A stretch of 14,125 nt of DNA from Anaerolineales bacterium UBA1136. GTDB lineage: Bacteria > Chloroflexota > Anaerolineae > Anaerolineales > UBA11657. The stretch covers positions 26,599 through 40,723 of the forward strand of contig DCAJ01000101.1 in assembly GCA_002311455.1 (NCBI GenBank), given 5' to 3'. The translations under genes were made by a program, and so were the position numbers. The notes under the pieces are model-generated. The model was not told where the DNA came from, made no database searches, and saw only the letters and a program-made list of their open reading frames with translations. Below, one piece after another: positions 7,242-14,000 of the stretch (the first letter of the stretch is position 1; the number at the start of each line of letters is the position of its first letter).

Positions 7242-8363
7242 ATGAATCCTCTACAAAAACTGCAGTTGTTAGGTCAATCACCGTGGCAGGATAACATTAG
7301 TAGAGACCAGCTTGTTTCCGGGGCGTTACAGGATATGGTCAATGATGGAGAAATTACAGGTCTTACATCTAACCCTACTATTTTTCAGCAAGCTATATCT
7401 GGCAGCAATGATTATGACGTTACTATTGGCAAGCTTTCAAGTATAGGTTTTGATACGGAGGCTATTTTCTACACTCTTGCAAGTGAAGACATAATACAAG
7501 CTGCTGACATATTTCGCTCCGTGTACGACAGTACAGGTAGTACTGATGGTTTTGTTAGTTTAGAGGTTTCTCCTAGGCTGGCTATGGATACCTCTGCTAC
7601 AGTAAGCGAAGCAATACGATTATGGGAAAAGGTAGACAGACCTAATCTTATGATAAAGATTCCCGCTACCATTCCTGGATTAGAAGCTATTACTATGGCA
7701 ATCAGCGCTGGCATTAGTGTCAACGTGACATTGATATTTTCTGTAGAGCGTTATTCTAAAGTGATAGATGCATATATGATCGGTTTAGAGAAAAGTTTGG
7801 AAAACGGCCATGACATAACCAAGGTTAATTCCGTAGCTAGTTTCTTTATAAGCAGAATTGATACTCTCGTTGACGCTAAGCTGGATGACATTTCAGCTAG
7901 TGATGTCGATATAGATTTTATGAGAGGTAGAACTGCTATTGCCAACGCCAATCTTGCTTATAAGCTTTTTCAAGATAGTATTAGTAGTAGTCGGTGGACA
8001 AGTTTACAGAAGGAAGGCGCACATGTGCAACGACCTTTATGGGCAAGTACTAGTACGAAGGATCCGAAATATAGTGATGTTCTCTATGTGGAATCTCTGA
8101 TTGCAAAGAATACCGTAAACACAATGCCGCCTAGTACCATGCAGGCTTTCAAAGATCATGGTAATGCTACTGAGGGACTCGAAATGGGTCCTGAAGAAGC
8201 AACAAGACACATGGAACAATTAGCTAATTTTGGAATTTCTATGGAGGAAATAAGCGCAAAACTAGAAACGGATGGTGTAGCTTCTTTTAGGGAGTCATAC
8301 GAGCAGTTGTTGTCTGTGATTGAGGAGCGTAGCATAGCCCTTAGTACTGAGGGCATACACTAG
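7242..8363 (+). CDS. tal: Transaldolase
   Basis: A 373-residue transaldolase, the cytoplasmic pentose-phosphate enzyme that moves a dihydroxyacetone unit from sedoheptulose 7-phosphate to glyceraldehyde 3-phosphate through a Schiff base. Motifs: GLTSNPTIFQQAI (40-52), VSLEVSPRLAMDT (105-117), MIKIPAT (137-143) with the Schiff-base lysine at 139, INVTLIFS-like SVNVTLIFS (159-167), and VASFFISRID (198-207). Length is that of the long Tal subfamily seen in actinobacteria, cyanobacteria and Chloroflexota (about 360-375), not the short TalA/B or fructose-6-phosphate aldolase types. The C-terminal TMPPSTMQAFKDHG segment (294-307) also fits that subfamily. The ATG at 7242 has a weak AGGA seven to eight bases upstream. 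Codon use is strongly A/T-ending. No transketolase or glucose-6-phosphate dehydrogenase gene is beside it; it stands as a single unit behind the dyad at 7149-7182. Confidence 0.95.
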   Translation: MNPLQKLQLLGQSPWQDNISRDQLVSGALQDMVNDGEITGLTSNPTIFQQAISGSNDYDVTIGKLSSIGFDTEAIFYTLASEDIIQAADIFRSVYDSTGSTDGFVSLEVSPRLAMDTSATVSEAIRLWEKVDRPNLMIKIPATIPGLEAITMAISAGISVNVTLIFSVERYSKVIDAYMIGLEKSLENGHDITKVNSVASFFISRIDTLVDAKLDDISASDVDIDFMRGRTAIANANLAYKLFQDSISSSRWTSLQKEGAHVQRPLWASTSTKDPKYSDVLYVESLIAKNTVNTMPPSTMQAFKDHGNATEGLEMGPEEATRHMEQLANFGISMEEISAKLETDGVASFRESYEQLLSVIEERSIALSTEGIH

Positions 8364-8509
8364 CGTAAATATACCTTAGAACGCAACAACAATTTGTCTA
8401 TTTCGTGCTAATTAGACTTTTTAGTACGTTCCAAGCAAAACCTAGAGCTACAATTATCCAGATACTGGCAATGATATGCATAGGTTAAACAATTAGTTTG
8501 TCTACATTT

Positions 8510-8620
8510 CTACATGCACAACAGTATTAATAATCCGACAATGGTTACGCCGCAAATATGGACTGTTAGCAAAAACCGATCTTCTACGTATGTCTTGATG
8601 GCTGAATATATTGTGCCCAA
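8510..8620 (-). CDS. Possible 36-residue single-helix membrane peptide
   Basis: A micro-ORF starting at TTG (8618-8620), placed 6 nt after AGGAG. The product would have a short polar N-terminus with a charged patch (KTYVEDR), then one hydrophobic stretch of about 20 residues (LLTVHICGVTIVGLLILLCM) up to the stop. A second hydrophobic frame, MHIIASIWIIVALGFAWNVL followed by a short tail (8398-8481, 27 codons), lies just downstream on the same strand in a different frame without an SD. Together they could be two tiny membrane proteins or remains of one frameshifted membrane protein. The SD and the hydrophobic profile support it; the rare start and small size weaken it. Confidence 0.25.
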   Translation of the reverse strand: MGTIYSAIKTYVEDRFLLTVHICGVTIVGLLILLCM

Positions 8621-8640
8621 AACTATCTCCTAAATAGAGG

Positions 8641-8699
8641 GCCGACATCGCTCGAATCATGGAAATGGATTTATTGAAATCTACCCGAGCGATGTCGGC
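8641..8699. repeat. Perfect 14-bp inverted repeat with 31-bp spacer, flanked by GAGG direct repeats
   Basis: GCCGACATCGCTCG (8641-8654) is repeated exactly in inverse at 8686-8699. The arms are GC-rich within AT-rich surroundings. The 59-bp unit is bracketed by GAGG on both sides (8637-8640 and 8700-8703), which looks like a 4-bp target duplication around a tiny mobile or REP/MITE-like unit. There is no T run after either arm, so a standard rho-independent terminator is unlikely. It could still act as an RNA-stabilising hairpin downstream of the small gene at 8784-8975. Confidence 0.8.
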
Positions 8700-8783
8700 G
8701 AGGCCAGTAATACTTTGTTTGGTAGTGCAAGACTAATGCCATTTCTTGTATGTTAGAAAATCATTTGATAGTTTGCAGTTTAC

Positions 8784-8975
8784 TTACGGGTGTTTCCAGC
8801 CACCTTCAGTTGGACTAAATTCGCGACTCACGGGTGAAATTGACCAGTCGTAAGCATTGCGCGTTCTTGTATCTTTTGAGGCTAATGTTATCGCTTGTTT
8901 TTCTTCTGTTTCATCAATTACCCAGTAATCAACTAGATGCAAGTTTTCATCTTTGGTACGAACTATGTATTTCAT
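8784..8975 (-). CDS. Small hypothetical protein, 63 residues
   Basis: A short gene of unknown function. The start is set at ATG 8973-8975 because AAGGGAG lies 5 nt upstream (8981-8987 on the plus strand), one of the best SD sites in the left part of the window; the frame also permits GTG two codons earlier, which would sit inside the SD. The product is soluble and mixed-charge: MKYIVRTKDENLHLVDYWVI, an EETEEKQ-like acidic middle, then RTRNAYDWSISPVSREF and an ending GGWKHP. Three tryptophans in 63 residues and alternating strand-like hydrophobics (KYIVR, HLVDYWVID) suggest a small beta-rich fold. No known motif was recognised. It stands alone, with the tRNA genes divergent on its upstream side. 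Confidence 0.6.
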   Translation of the reverse strand: MKYIVRTKDENLHLVDYWVIDETEEKQAITLASKDTRTRNAYDWSISPVSREFSPTEGGWKHP

Positions 8976-9175
8976 TTCCACTCCCTTAAAATACGTACAA
9001 TCTGGAGATAATATGTACGAAAAGCAGACAGTGCAGGATTCGTGCCAGATGGATTGTCTAAATTAGTTCGTGCACATAGCCAAGTAAGAATTTTGAGTTA
9101 TTATGTACTTGGGCCCAAGTTTTCTCTTGGTATCAATAGATACACTAAATTGGATGCCCAGTGACAAAAAATCTG

Positions 9176-9205
9176 TTGATCAGGTCGATTATGATATACT
9201 AGAAT
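9176..9205 (+). promoter_or_regulatory. Putative sigma-70-type promoter of the tRNA-Ala pair
   Basis: TTGATC (9176-9181) and TAGAAT (9200-9205) are spaced 18 bp apart and end 21 nt before the first tRNA. Both hexamers are close to the TTGACA/TATAAT consensus. TATACT (9195-9200) is an overlapping alternative -10 with poorer spacing. There is otherwise no gene in 8976-9226; a 17-codon ATG frame at 9013 was judged to be chance. Confidence 0.4.
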
Positions 9206-9226
9206 AGTTGAACTATAGGGTATGTC

Positions 9227-9299
9227 GGGCCTGTGGCGCAGCTGGGAGCGCGCTTCAATCGCACTGAAGAGGTCGCGGGTTCGAATCCCGCCAGGTCCA
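9227..9299 (+). tRNA. tRNA-Ala, anticodon CGC
   Basis: A full cloverleaf of 73 nt. The acceptor GGGCCTG pairs with CAGGTCC, including the G3:U70 wobble that is the alanine identity pair, and the discriminator is A. The D stem is GCGC/GCGC with loop AGCTGGGA. The anticodon stem CTTCA/TGAAG holds loop ATCGCAC, giving anticodon CGC that reads GCG. The T stem is GCGGG/CCCGC with TTCGAAT. CCA is not encoded. It is followed after 19 nt by a second tRNA-Ala. Confidence 0.95.
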
Positions 9300-9318
9300 T
9301 CTTAGCCGTAATCTTTAG

Positions 9319-9391
9319 GGGCCCATGGCGCAGTTGGGAGCGCGTCTCAATGGCATTGAGAAGGTCGCGGGTTCGAGTCCCGCTGGGTCCA
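9319..9391 (+). tRNA. tRNA-Ala, anticodon GGC
   Basis: A full cloverleaf of 73 nt. The acceptor GGGCCCA pairs with TGGGTCC, again with G3:U70, and the discriminator is A. The D stem GCGC/GCGC and T stem GCGGG/CCCGC are the same as in the neighbouring tRNA. The anticodon stem TCTCA/TGAGA holds loop ATGGCAT, giving anticodon GGC that reads GCC. CCA is not encoded. The close likeness to the preceding gene points to tandem duplication with a changed anticodon. A terminator hairpin follows 42 nt downstream. Confidence 0.95.
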
Positions 9392-9433
9392 CTTATTGAT
9401 CTTTATTTGTACGGAAAATGTACCAGAGGGAAC

Positions 9434-9463
9434 AAAAAAGGCCGTCGAAGGGCGGTCTTTTTT
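9434..9463 (+). terminator. Rho-independent terminator after the tRNA-Ala pair
   Basis: AAAAAAGGCCGTC pairs with GGCGGTCTTTTTT around a GAAG loop, giving 13 pairs with two G:U wobbles in RNA. It ends in a six-T run, so it works on the plus strand and, given the A run on the other arm, could also work in reverse. It closes the tRNA transcript. Confidence 0.85.
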
Positions 9464-9739
9464 GTCAGATGCAGTGTTTCGTCTACAGTTTTGCCAATAC
9501 CTTCCGCAACGTTGCCAACTCGTTATCGGTCAAGCCTAGATGGTCCGGCCTCTGGCGGCTATCGACGCCGTTGCCCAGGTTCGCTATTCGACATCACCAA
9601 GAATGGGTAGAGCAGTTGAGTAGCAACTGGTACTTAACCTGGCGAATCACATCATAGACGCGGGCACATAATGAATGGTAACACTAACCTAAACTCCTAA
9701 TGACCCTTCGGAGATGTACATAAGGATGAGGATTTATCA
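9464..9739. other. Gene-free stretch with a possible coding relic
   Basis: This is the first DNA with the higher G+C of the right-hand part. No complete gene is seen. One plus-strand frame starting at ATG 9540 reads MVRPLAAIDAVAQVRYSTSP and RMGRAVE to TAG at 9621-9623, then continues open as QLVLNLANHIIDAGT to TAA at 9669-9671. This looks like the tail of a decayed gene, but the family was not recognised. The promoter of the following epimerase gene should lie here; none stood out. Confidence 0.3.
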
Positions 9740-10738
9740 ATGACGACACTTGTCACAGGAGCGACCGGCTTCGCAGGTATTAATATTGTACGGGCGCTCG
9801 CAGAGTCGGGAGGGCGAGTGGTCGCCTTAGATACTGTTGGTGAAAGTGGCGAGTGCAGCCGTTACATAAATGATCTGGAAGATAAGATTCAATTCGTGAT
9901 TGGTGATGTTTTGGACACCCAAGCCACACTGAAACTAGCTGAAGAGACTGGCATTCGAAGAATCGTCCATGCGGCTGCAATTACGCCGTCCGGAGCTGTT
10001 GAATCTTCGGTACCGTCACGCGTCATAAATGTGAATTTGATGGGTACTGTAAACATGTTAGAGATTGCACGAAAAATCTCAGCCGAGCGATTTGTGTTTG
10101 TCAGCTCGTCTGGCGTCTACGGAGCGCCCAAGAACAACACGGAGCTCGTAACAGAGGAAAGTCAAACACAACCAGGTAACCTCTACGGTATCTGTAAGCT
10201 CACCTGCGAACTACTTATGAAGAGATATAAACACTTATTTGAGCTTTCAGCGGTGGTTGGAAGAATGGCGGCAATATATGGGCCCATGGAAAGAGTGACG
10301 GCCTCCCGAGGCAATCCTTCAATGATATACAAATTGATCAAGGCACACCTGGAAGGCCGTGCGATAAAGGCAAGGGGGCGCGATTTTGTAAGTGATTACA
10401 CCCACGTTCATGACGCCAGCTCCATATGGAGAAATCTCACGTTGGCGGATGAACTGAAGCACGACGTATACAACGTATCCGCTGGTGTAGCCTATCCCCT
10501 TAGTGATGTCCTTGAAACCCTTCAGCAAGTGGACCCAAAATTTAGCTTCAGCTATGGAGATGCAGACCAAGAGGTTGACGTCGAGATCCGGCCAGAGAGC
10601 GAGCGGGGAGCCTTGGATCTCACTCGGTCAATCACTGGGTTCGACTTTTCGCCAAGATACAACTTGAGAGAAGGGTTGGAAGACTACCTGAAGTGGGCTC
10701 GTGAATACCCTACACTATTCACGCCTATACTAGCTTAG
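9740..10738 (+). CDS. NAD-dependent epimerase/dehydratase (extended SDR)
   Basis: A 332-residue extended short-chain dehydrogenase/reductase of the NAD-dependent epimerase/dehydratase family. Members change nucleotide sugars, or reduce and dehydrate related substrates, in the cytoplasm. The N-terminal Rossmann motif is TGATGFAG (6-13), Asp31 ends the second strand (NAD rather than NADP preference), GDV (55-57) covers the adenine, and HAAA (77-80) follows. The catalytic set is Ser122-124 in VSSSGVYG, Tyr149 and Lys153 (YGICK). A C-terminal substrate domain runs to 332, normal length. The ATG at 9740 has AAGGATGAGG 9 to 18 nt upstream. It heads the plus-strand block in the right-hand part, 174 nt before the two deacetylase-like genes, perhaps in the same transcript. 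R/E-rich RPESERGALD (278-287) is typical for the family. Actual substrate is unknown. Confidence 0.88.
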   Translation: MTTLVTGATGFAGINIVRALAESGGRVVALDTVGESGECSRYINDLEDKIQFVIGDVLDTQATLKLAEETGIRRIVHAAAITPSGAVESSVPSRVINVNLMGTVNMLEIARKISAERFVFVSSSGVYGAPKNNTELVTEESQTQPGNLYGICKLTCELLMKRYKHLFELSAVVGRMAAIYGPMERVTASRGNPSMIYKLIKAHLEGRAIKARGRDFVSDYTHVHDASSIWRNLTLADELKHDVYNVSAGVAYPLSDVLETLQQVDPKFSFSYGDADQEVDVEIRPESERGALDLTRSITGFDFSPRYNLREGLEDYLKWAREYPTLFTPILA

Positions 10739-10912
10739 CTTTGAACCCTAGAACTATAAACGCCCCATGCCCTTAAATTGGCTTTTTGCAGTATACTCTC
10801 GCCTACTTCTGATGGGCTATATGTGCGATAATGTCCCAAGTTGCCAACAGGAGGACAGTGGTCCAAAGGCTGCAATGCAGTGTTGCAGCAAACAGTCCGA
10901 GGAGGGTTGCTA

Positions 10913-11866
10913 ATGCTGGGACATGATCGCTCTGAATACTCCCCAATTATCGATCGTCCCGTTATCAAGTGGCCTAACAACGCTCGAGTTGCCTTATGGG
11001 TGGCTCCGAACGTGGAATACATCGACTTCATCCAACCACCTAACGATGGTGCCGGAGGTTATTACCGAGGCGGTCCCGGGCGATCTCCTTTGCCTGACGT
11101 ACGTGCATTCGGCAACCACGACTACGGAAACAGGGTGTGCTTCTGGCGTATGCTGGAGGTGTTTGACCAACACAAAATCCGGTGTACGGTCTCCCTGAAT
11201 GAAGCCATTCTGGAACACTTCCCAGAGATTAAAGAGGCCCTGCTAAAAAGGGACTATGACTTCATGTCCCATGGGATATACAACTCTCGATATCTCAATC
11301 ATCTCTCGATTGAAGAAGAGCGGGCGTTCTATAAGGACTGTATTGACACTCTTAAACGCCACACCGGCAAACAACTCAAGGGCATGCTCACACCGTGCGT
11401 CTCGCCCACCGACGACACGCCGGATCTTATGGCTGAAGCCGGCCTCATCTACAATGCGGACTGGGGTCATGACGACGAGCCATTCCCTATGAAAGTTAAA
11501 ACAGGGCGCCTTATCTCTATGCCCTACAACCTTGACTTAAATGACGGAACATACAACCGCTTCGGTTGTCCACCGGAATACTGGGCCCAATCCATAAAAG
11601 ACCAGTTTGATGTGTTATACCGGGAGGGGGCTGAGAGGGCCAAGCAAATGTGTGTCTCTTTGCACCCCGCGATAATGGGTGTGCCCAGCCGAATCAAGTA
11701 TCTAGACGAGGTCTTGGGCTACATGTTGTCGCATGACGGTGTGTGGCAGACCACTGCAGACGAAATTGCAGATCACTACATGGATAATTATTACGACACG
11801 ATGGTCAACCACCTTGAAAGGCGTCCGGAAGACTCTCCAGAACCCACCGAAGAATCAGCCAGCTAA
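10913..11866 (+). CDS. PuuE/NodB-fold polysaccharide deacetylase-like hydrolase, paralog 1
   Basis: A 317-residue polysaccharide-deacetylase-family protein of the PuuE (metal-independent allantoinase, cyclic-amide hydrolase) type. That group opens cyclic ureides, or deacetylates small N-acyl substrates, in the cytoplasm. Start at ATG 10913 is favoured over an upstream in-frame ATG at 10841 because GGAGG lies 7 nt before it and the conserved sequence (IKWPNNARVALWVAPNVEY) begins soon after. Seen: Glu35 in NVEY at the first motif, His120 in SHGIYNSRY, the acidic DWGHDDEPFPM (183-193), and the closing SLHPAIMGVPSR (249-260) with His251. There is no signal peptide. The C-terminal tail (about 303-317) is Glu/Pro/Ser-rich and probably disordered. 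It is followed after 11 nt by a diverged paralog on the same strand, so the two were probably made by tandem duplication and may work together. Confidence 0.85.
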   Translation: MLGHDRSEYSPIIDRPVIKWPNNARVALWVAPNVEYIDFIQPPNDGAGGYYRGGPGRSPLPDVRAFGNHDYGNRVCFWRMLEVFDQHKIRCTVSLNEAILEHFPEIKEALLKRDYDFMSHGIYNSRYLNHLSIEEERAFYKDCIDTLKRHTGKQLKGMLTPCVSPTDDTPDLMAEAGLIYNADWGHDDEPFPMKVKTGRLISMPYNLDLNDGTYNRFGCPPEYWAQSIKDQFDVLYREGAERAKQMCVSLHPAIMGVPSRIKYLDEVLGYMLSHDGVWQTTADEIADHYMDNYYDTMVNHLERRPEDSPEPTEESAS

Positions 11867-11877
11867 GTGGAGGAAGC

Positions 11878-12837
11878 ATGTCTGCAGAACGAAAACATGG
11901 ATATGACCAACCCTATTATGAGTGGTCGCCAATATCAACCCGCCAACGCCTGACATGGCCCAATAACGCAAGGATAGCCCTATGCGTGATACTTAGCGTT
12001 GAACATTATCAGTGGAGGGCCACCAATAATTTTGCTGATGGCGGTGTTCCTGGCGCGCTCCCACCCTACTCACACAAGTCCACGGAACTTCCTGGTGGCG
12101 TCAGCGGCTCAGGTAGGCCCTACCCCGATGTCATGAGCTACAGCCAACGGGAATATGGCAAACGAGTGGGCATCTTCCGAGTCATGAATATCTTAGACAC
12201 TTACGGCATCCGAGCTACAGTTGCCATTGACGCCTCAACAGCGGCTAACTACCCTTTCCTCATCAAGCAGTTTCAGCAGAGGGGCTACGAGATGATGGCC
12301 CACGGCGTGGCTATAAATCAGATGATCAGCAGCAAAATGACGCAGGAAGAGGAGCGAGGGCATATTCGACTGTCGATAGACGCCGTCACCAAAGCCACCG
12401 GATCAAAGCCTTTGGGATGGTTCGGCCCTGAATACGGCGAGTCCAAGAACACCGTGGCCATTCTAGCCGATGAAGGCATTAGTTACGTGTGTGATTGGCC
12501 CAACGACGATCAGCCGTATCCCATGAAGACCCTCACCGGTGATCTCTATTCGCTCCCTATCCTCCTGAGTCTGGATGACGAATACACCCACTGGATTAAT
12601 AAGATCCAGATTGATACATATTCCAAAATGATCACCGACGCCTTTGACGTCCTATACCGTGAGGGGGCAGAAACGGGACGGATGATGGTCCTGAACTTCC
12701 ATCCATGGCTCATGGGCACACCATTCCGCAGCAAATATCTGGAATTAGCATTGAGCCACATTTGCGGGCACAAAGAGATATGGAAGGCCACCGCCAGCGA
12801 GATTGTGGACTGGCATCGTGGGCAAACAGCAAAATAA
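11878..12837 (+). CDS. PuuE/NodB-fold polysaccharide deacetylase-like hydrolase, paralog 2
   Basis: A 319-residue paralog of the preceding gene. It shares LTWPNNARIALCVILSVEHY (25-44), the SREYGKR-like QREYGKRVGIFRVMNIL (90-106), AHGVAINQMISSKMTQEEER (141-160), WPNDDQPYPMKTLTG (207-221), FDVLYREGAE (256-265) and FHPWLMGTPFRSKYLE (274-289). Candidate catalytic or metal positions are Glu42, His142, Asp210/Asp211 and His275. It differs from paralog 1 by a longer insertion at about 50-85 (Pro/Gly/Ser-rich) and lacks the acidic tail. The ATG has GGAGG 5 nt upstream, 11 nt after the previous stop, so both genes are surely one operon. A divided role, two substrates in one pathway or a heteromer, is inference. 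Its stop faces the convergent ureohydrolase gene 55 nt away. Confidence 0.85.
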   Translation: MSAERKHGYDQPYYEWSPISTRQRLTWPNNARIALCVILSVEHYQWRATNNFADGGVPGALPPYSHKSTELPGGVSGSGRPYPDVMSYSQREYGKRVGIFRVMNILDTYGIRATVAIDASTAANYPFLIKQFQQRGYEMMAHGVAINQMISSKMTQEEERGHIRLSIDAVTKATGSKPLGWFGPEYGESKNTVAILADEGISYVCDWPNDDQPYPMKTLTGDLYSLPILLSLDDEYTHWINKIQIDTYSKMITDAFDVLYREGAETGRMMVLNFHPWLMGTPFRSKYLELALSHICGHKEIWKATASEIVDWHRGQTAK

Positions 12838-12852
12838 CGATAACGTCTTTCT

Positions 12853-12889
12853 GCAACCTGTGACGAGTAATGTAGCTCGCGCGGGTTGC
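12853..12889. terminator. Weak stem-loop between convergent genes
   Basis: GCAACC (12853-12858) faces GGTTGC (12884-12889), with an inner CGAG/CTCG pair (12864-12867 and 12876-12879). It fills the 55-bp gap between two converging genes, where a bidirectional terminator is expected, but lacks a T run on either side. It may be rho-dependent or chance. Confidence 0.3.
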
Positions 12890-12892
12890 TGA

Positions 12893-13906
12893 TTATGTCC
12901 CTGTTATCTCCACCGTATCAAACAGCCAAGGATGTAGTAACTTGAGCATGCCTGTGGCAGCTATCCGAACCGTTTGTCCTGACGAATCCCATTCTGGAGC
13001 AACCTCGCACAAGTCAATGGCACCCAGCGCCTCGAAGCTACTCAGTATCTCCATGCCCTCTAGAAACTCACTGGTCTGGATCCCACCGAACTCGGGAGCC
13101 CCGGTCCCGTGGGGCTCATGGGCATCTATGACGTCGATGTCGATGCTCAGGTAAACTGCATCGACCCCGTCGGCGGCGACATCCATAGCTTCTTACATGA
13201 TCTCGGCGATTCCCTTTTCTCTAATGTCTTTTGCTGTAAGCATTTTCAGATTCTGGGACCGTTTGAGGTGGTGTTGGTCTATGGTCAGAGCCGAGTTGAG
13301 GCCGACCCAGGTCAGATTCTTGTAAGAAATTATCGGATTTTCGCTGATCCGACGCACCATGGTCCCGTGATGGTAACGGCCTCCTAGCGAGTTACTGTCT
13401 TGGAAGTCTGAGTGGGCATCGATGTGTATGTAGCCGAGACGCGCGCCTTCCTTTCGCTCTGCTATACCTCTGGCAAACCCTTCGAACGAAGGATAGGCCA
13501 CATAATGGTCTCCGCCCATGACGACCGACAAGCCTCCTCGCTTTACAACTTCGTATACTCCCTGTTTCACTGACTCAGTTGTCTTCATTAGATCGGTGGG
13601 ATAGATATTGAAATCACCGATGTCAACCAGCTTGGGCGCGTCTTTGAGTCGAGTCCCCAATCCCGAGTTTATATCGACTCGAGTATTCTCGGGTGACACG
13701 TCGTACCCTACGCGATTATGTAAGGAGGCCTCCCGGATAGCCCTAGGACCGAAGCGCGCCCCAGGCCGCCCGGAGTAAATACCATTGTCGATTGGGACTC
13801 CTGACACGACAGCCGTGCCTTCAACAATCTGGTCAATCTCGATTTGAGGCGCCCGAAAGAATGACACTGGGCCACCGTAATAGGGCATTGCATCTCGTTT
13901 GTACAT
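12893..13906 (-). pseudogene. Arginase/agmatinase-family ureohydrolase with one in-frame TAA
   Basis: A minus-strand ureohydrolase frame of 337 codons, the normal agmatinase length, interrupted once by TAA at 13193-13195 (codon 238). The family uses two Mn ions to split urea or a like group from guanidino compounds. Motifs before the stop: GRPGARFGPRAIREASL (46-62), VMGGDHYVAYP (129-139) with His134, IHIDAHSDF (160-168) with Asp163, His165 and Asp167, and HHGTMVRR (179-186). In the same frame after the stop come MDVAADGVDAVYLSIDIDV and IDAH with Asp256 and Asp258, then HGTGAPEFGG. Four of six metal ligands lie before the stop and two after, so neither half should work alone. The start at 13906 has AAGGGGGA about 5 nt upstream. 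A CAA, GAA or AAA sense codon is the likely ancestor. No frameshift is needed. Recent nonsense mutation, a sequencing error, or readthrough are possible. It converges on the deacetylase-like pair. Confidence 0.85.
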
Positions 13907-14000
13907 TTAAATCCCCCTTCTGGCGTTCAACCTCAACTGTCGATCGATTTGAAGCTATTCAATCCCGGAAACTGGGACGGTGGGGAGCTTCATAGGTCAA

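Larger units (their letters stand above)
8364..8783. other. Gene-poor stretch after the transaldolase gene
   Basis: This 420-bp AT-rich stretch has no convincing gene on the plus strand and no clear rho-independent terminator after the transaldolase stop. A loose 9-bp inverted repeat with one mismatch (ttagaacg-like near 8376 and cgttccaag near 8431) is too widely spaced to call. It holds the inverted repeat at 8641-8699 and, on the minus strand, two hydrophobic micro-ORFs (8510-8620 and 8398-8481). Confidence 0.5.

Noticed and set aside
8641..8699. Inverted repeat as a rho-independent terminator
   Set aside because: The stem is perfect, but the 31-nt loop is long and no T run follows in either direction.
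8641..8699. CRISPR-like repeat
   Set aside because: Only one inverted pair is present, with no regularly spaced direct repeats and no cas gene.
9013..9066. 17-codon ATG frame with GGAG upstream, possible leader peptide
   Set aside because: It is very short, leads to no downstream gene on its strand except tRNAs, and has no attenuator structure.
9233..9610. 125-codon plus-strand frame running across both tRNA genes and the terminator
   Set aside because: It is explained by the two tRNA genes and the terminator; the encoded sequence has no family character and repeats because the tRNAs are similar.
10735..11031. 98-codon minus-strand frame between the epimerase and deacetylase-like genes
   Set aside because: It overlaps the start of the deacetylase-like gene with its good SD and shows no recognisable family or SD.
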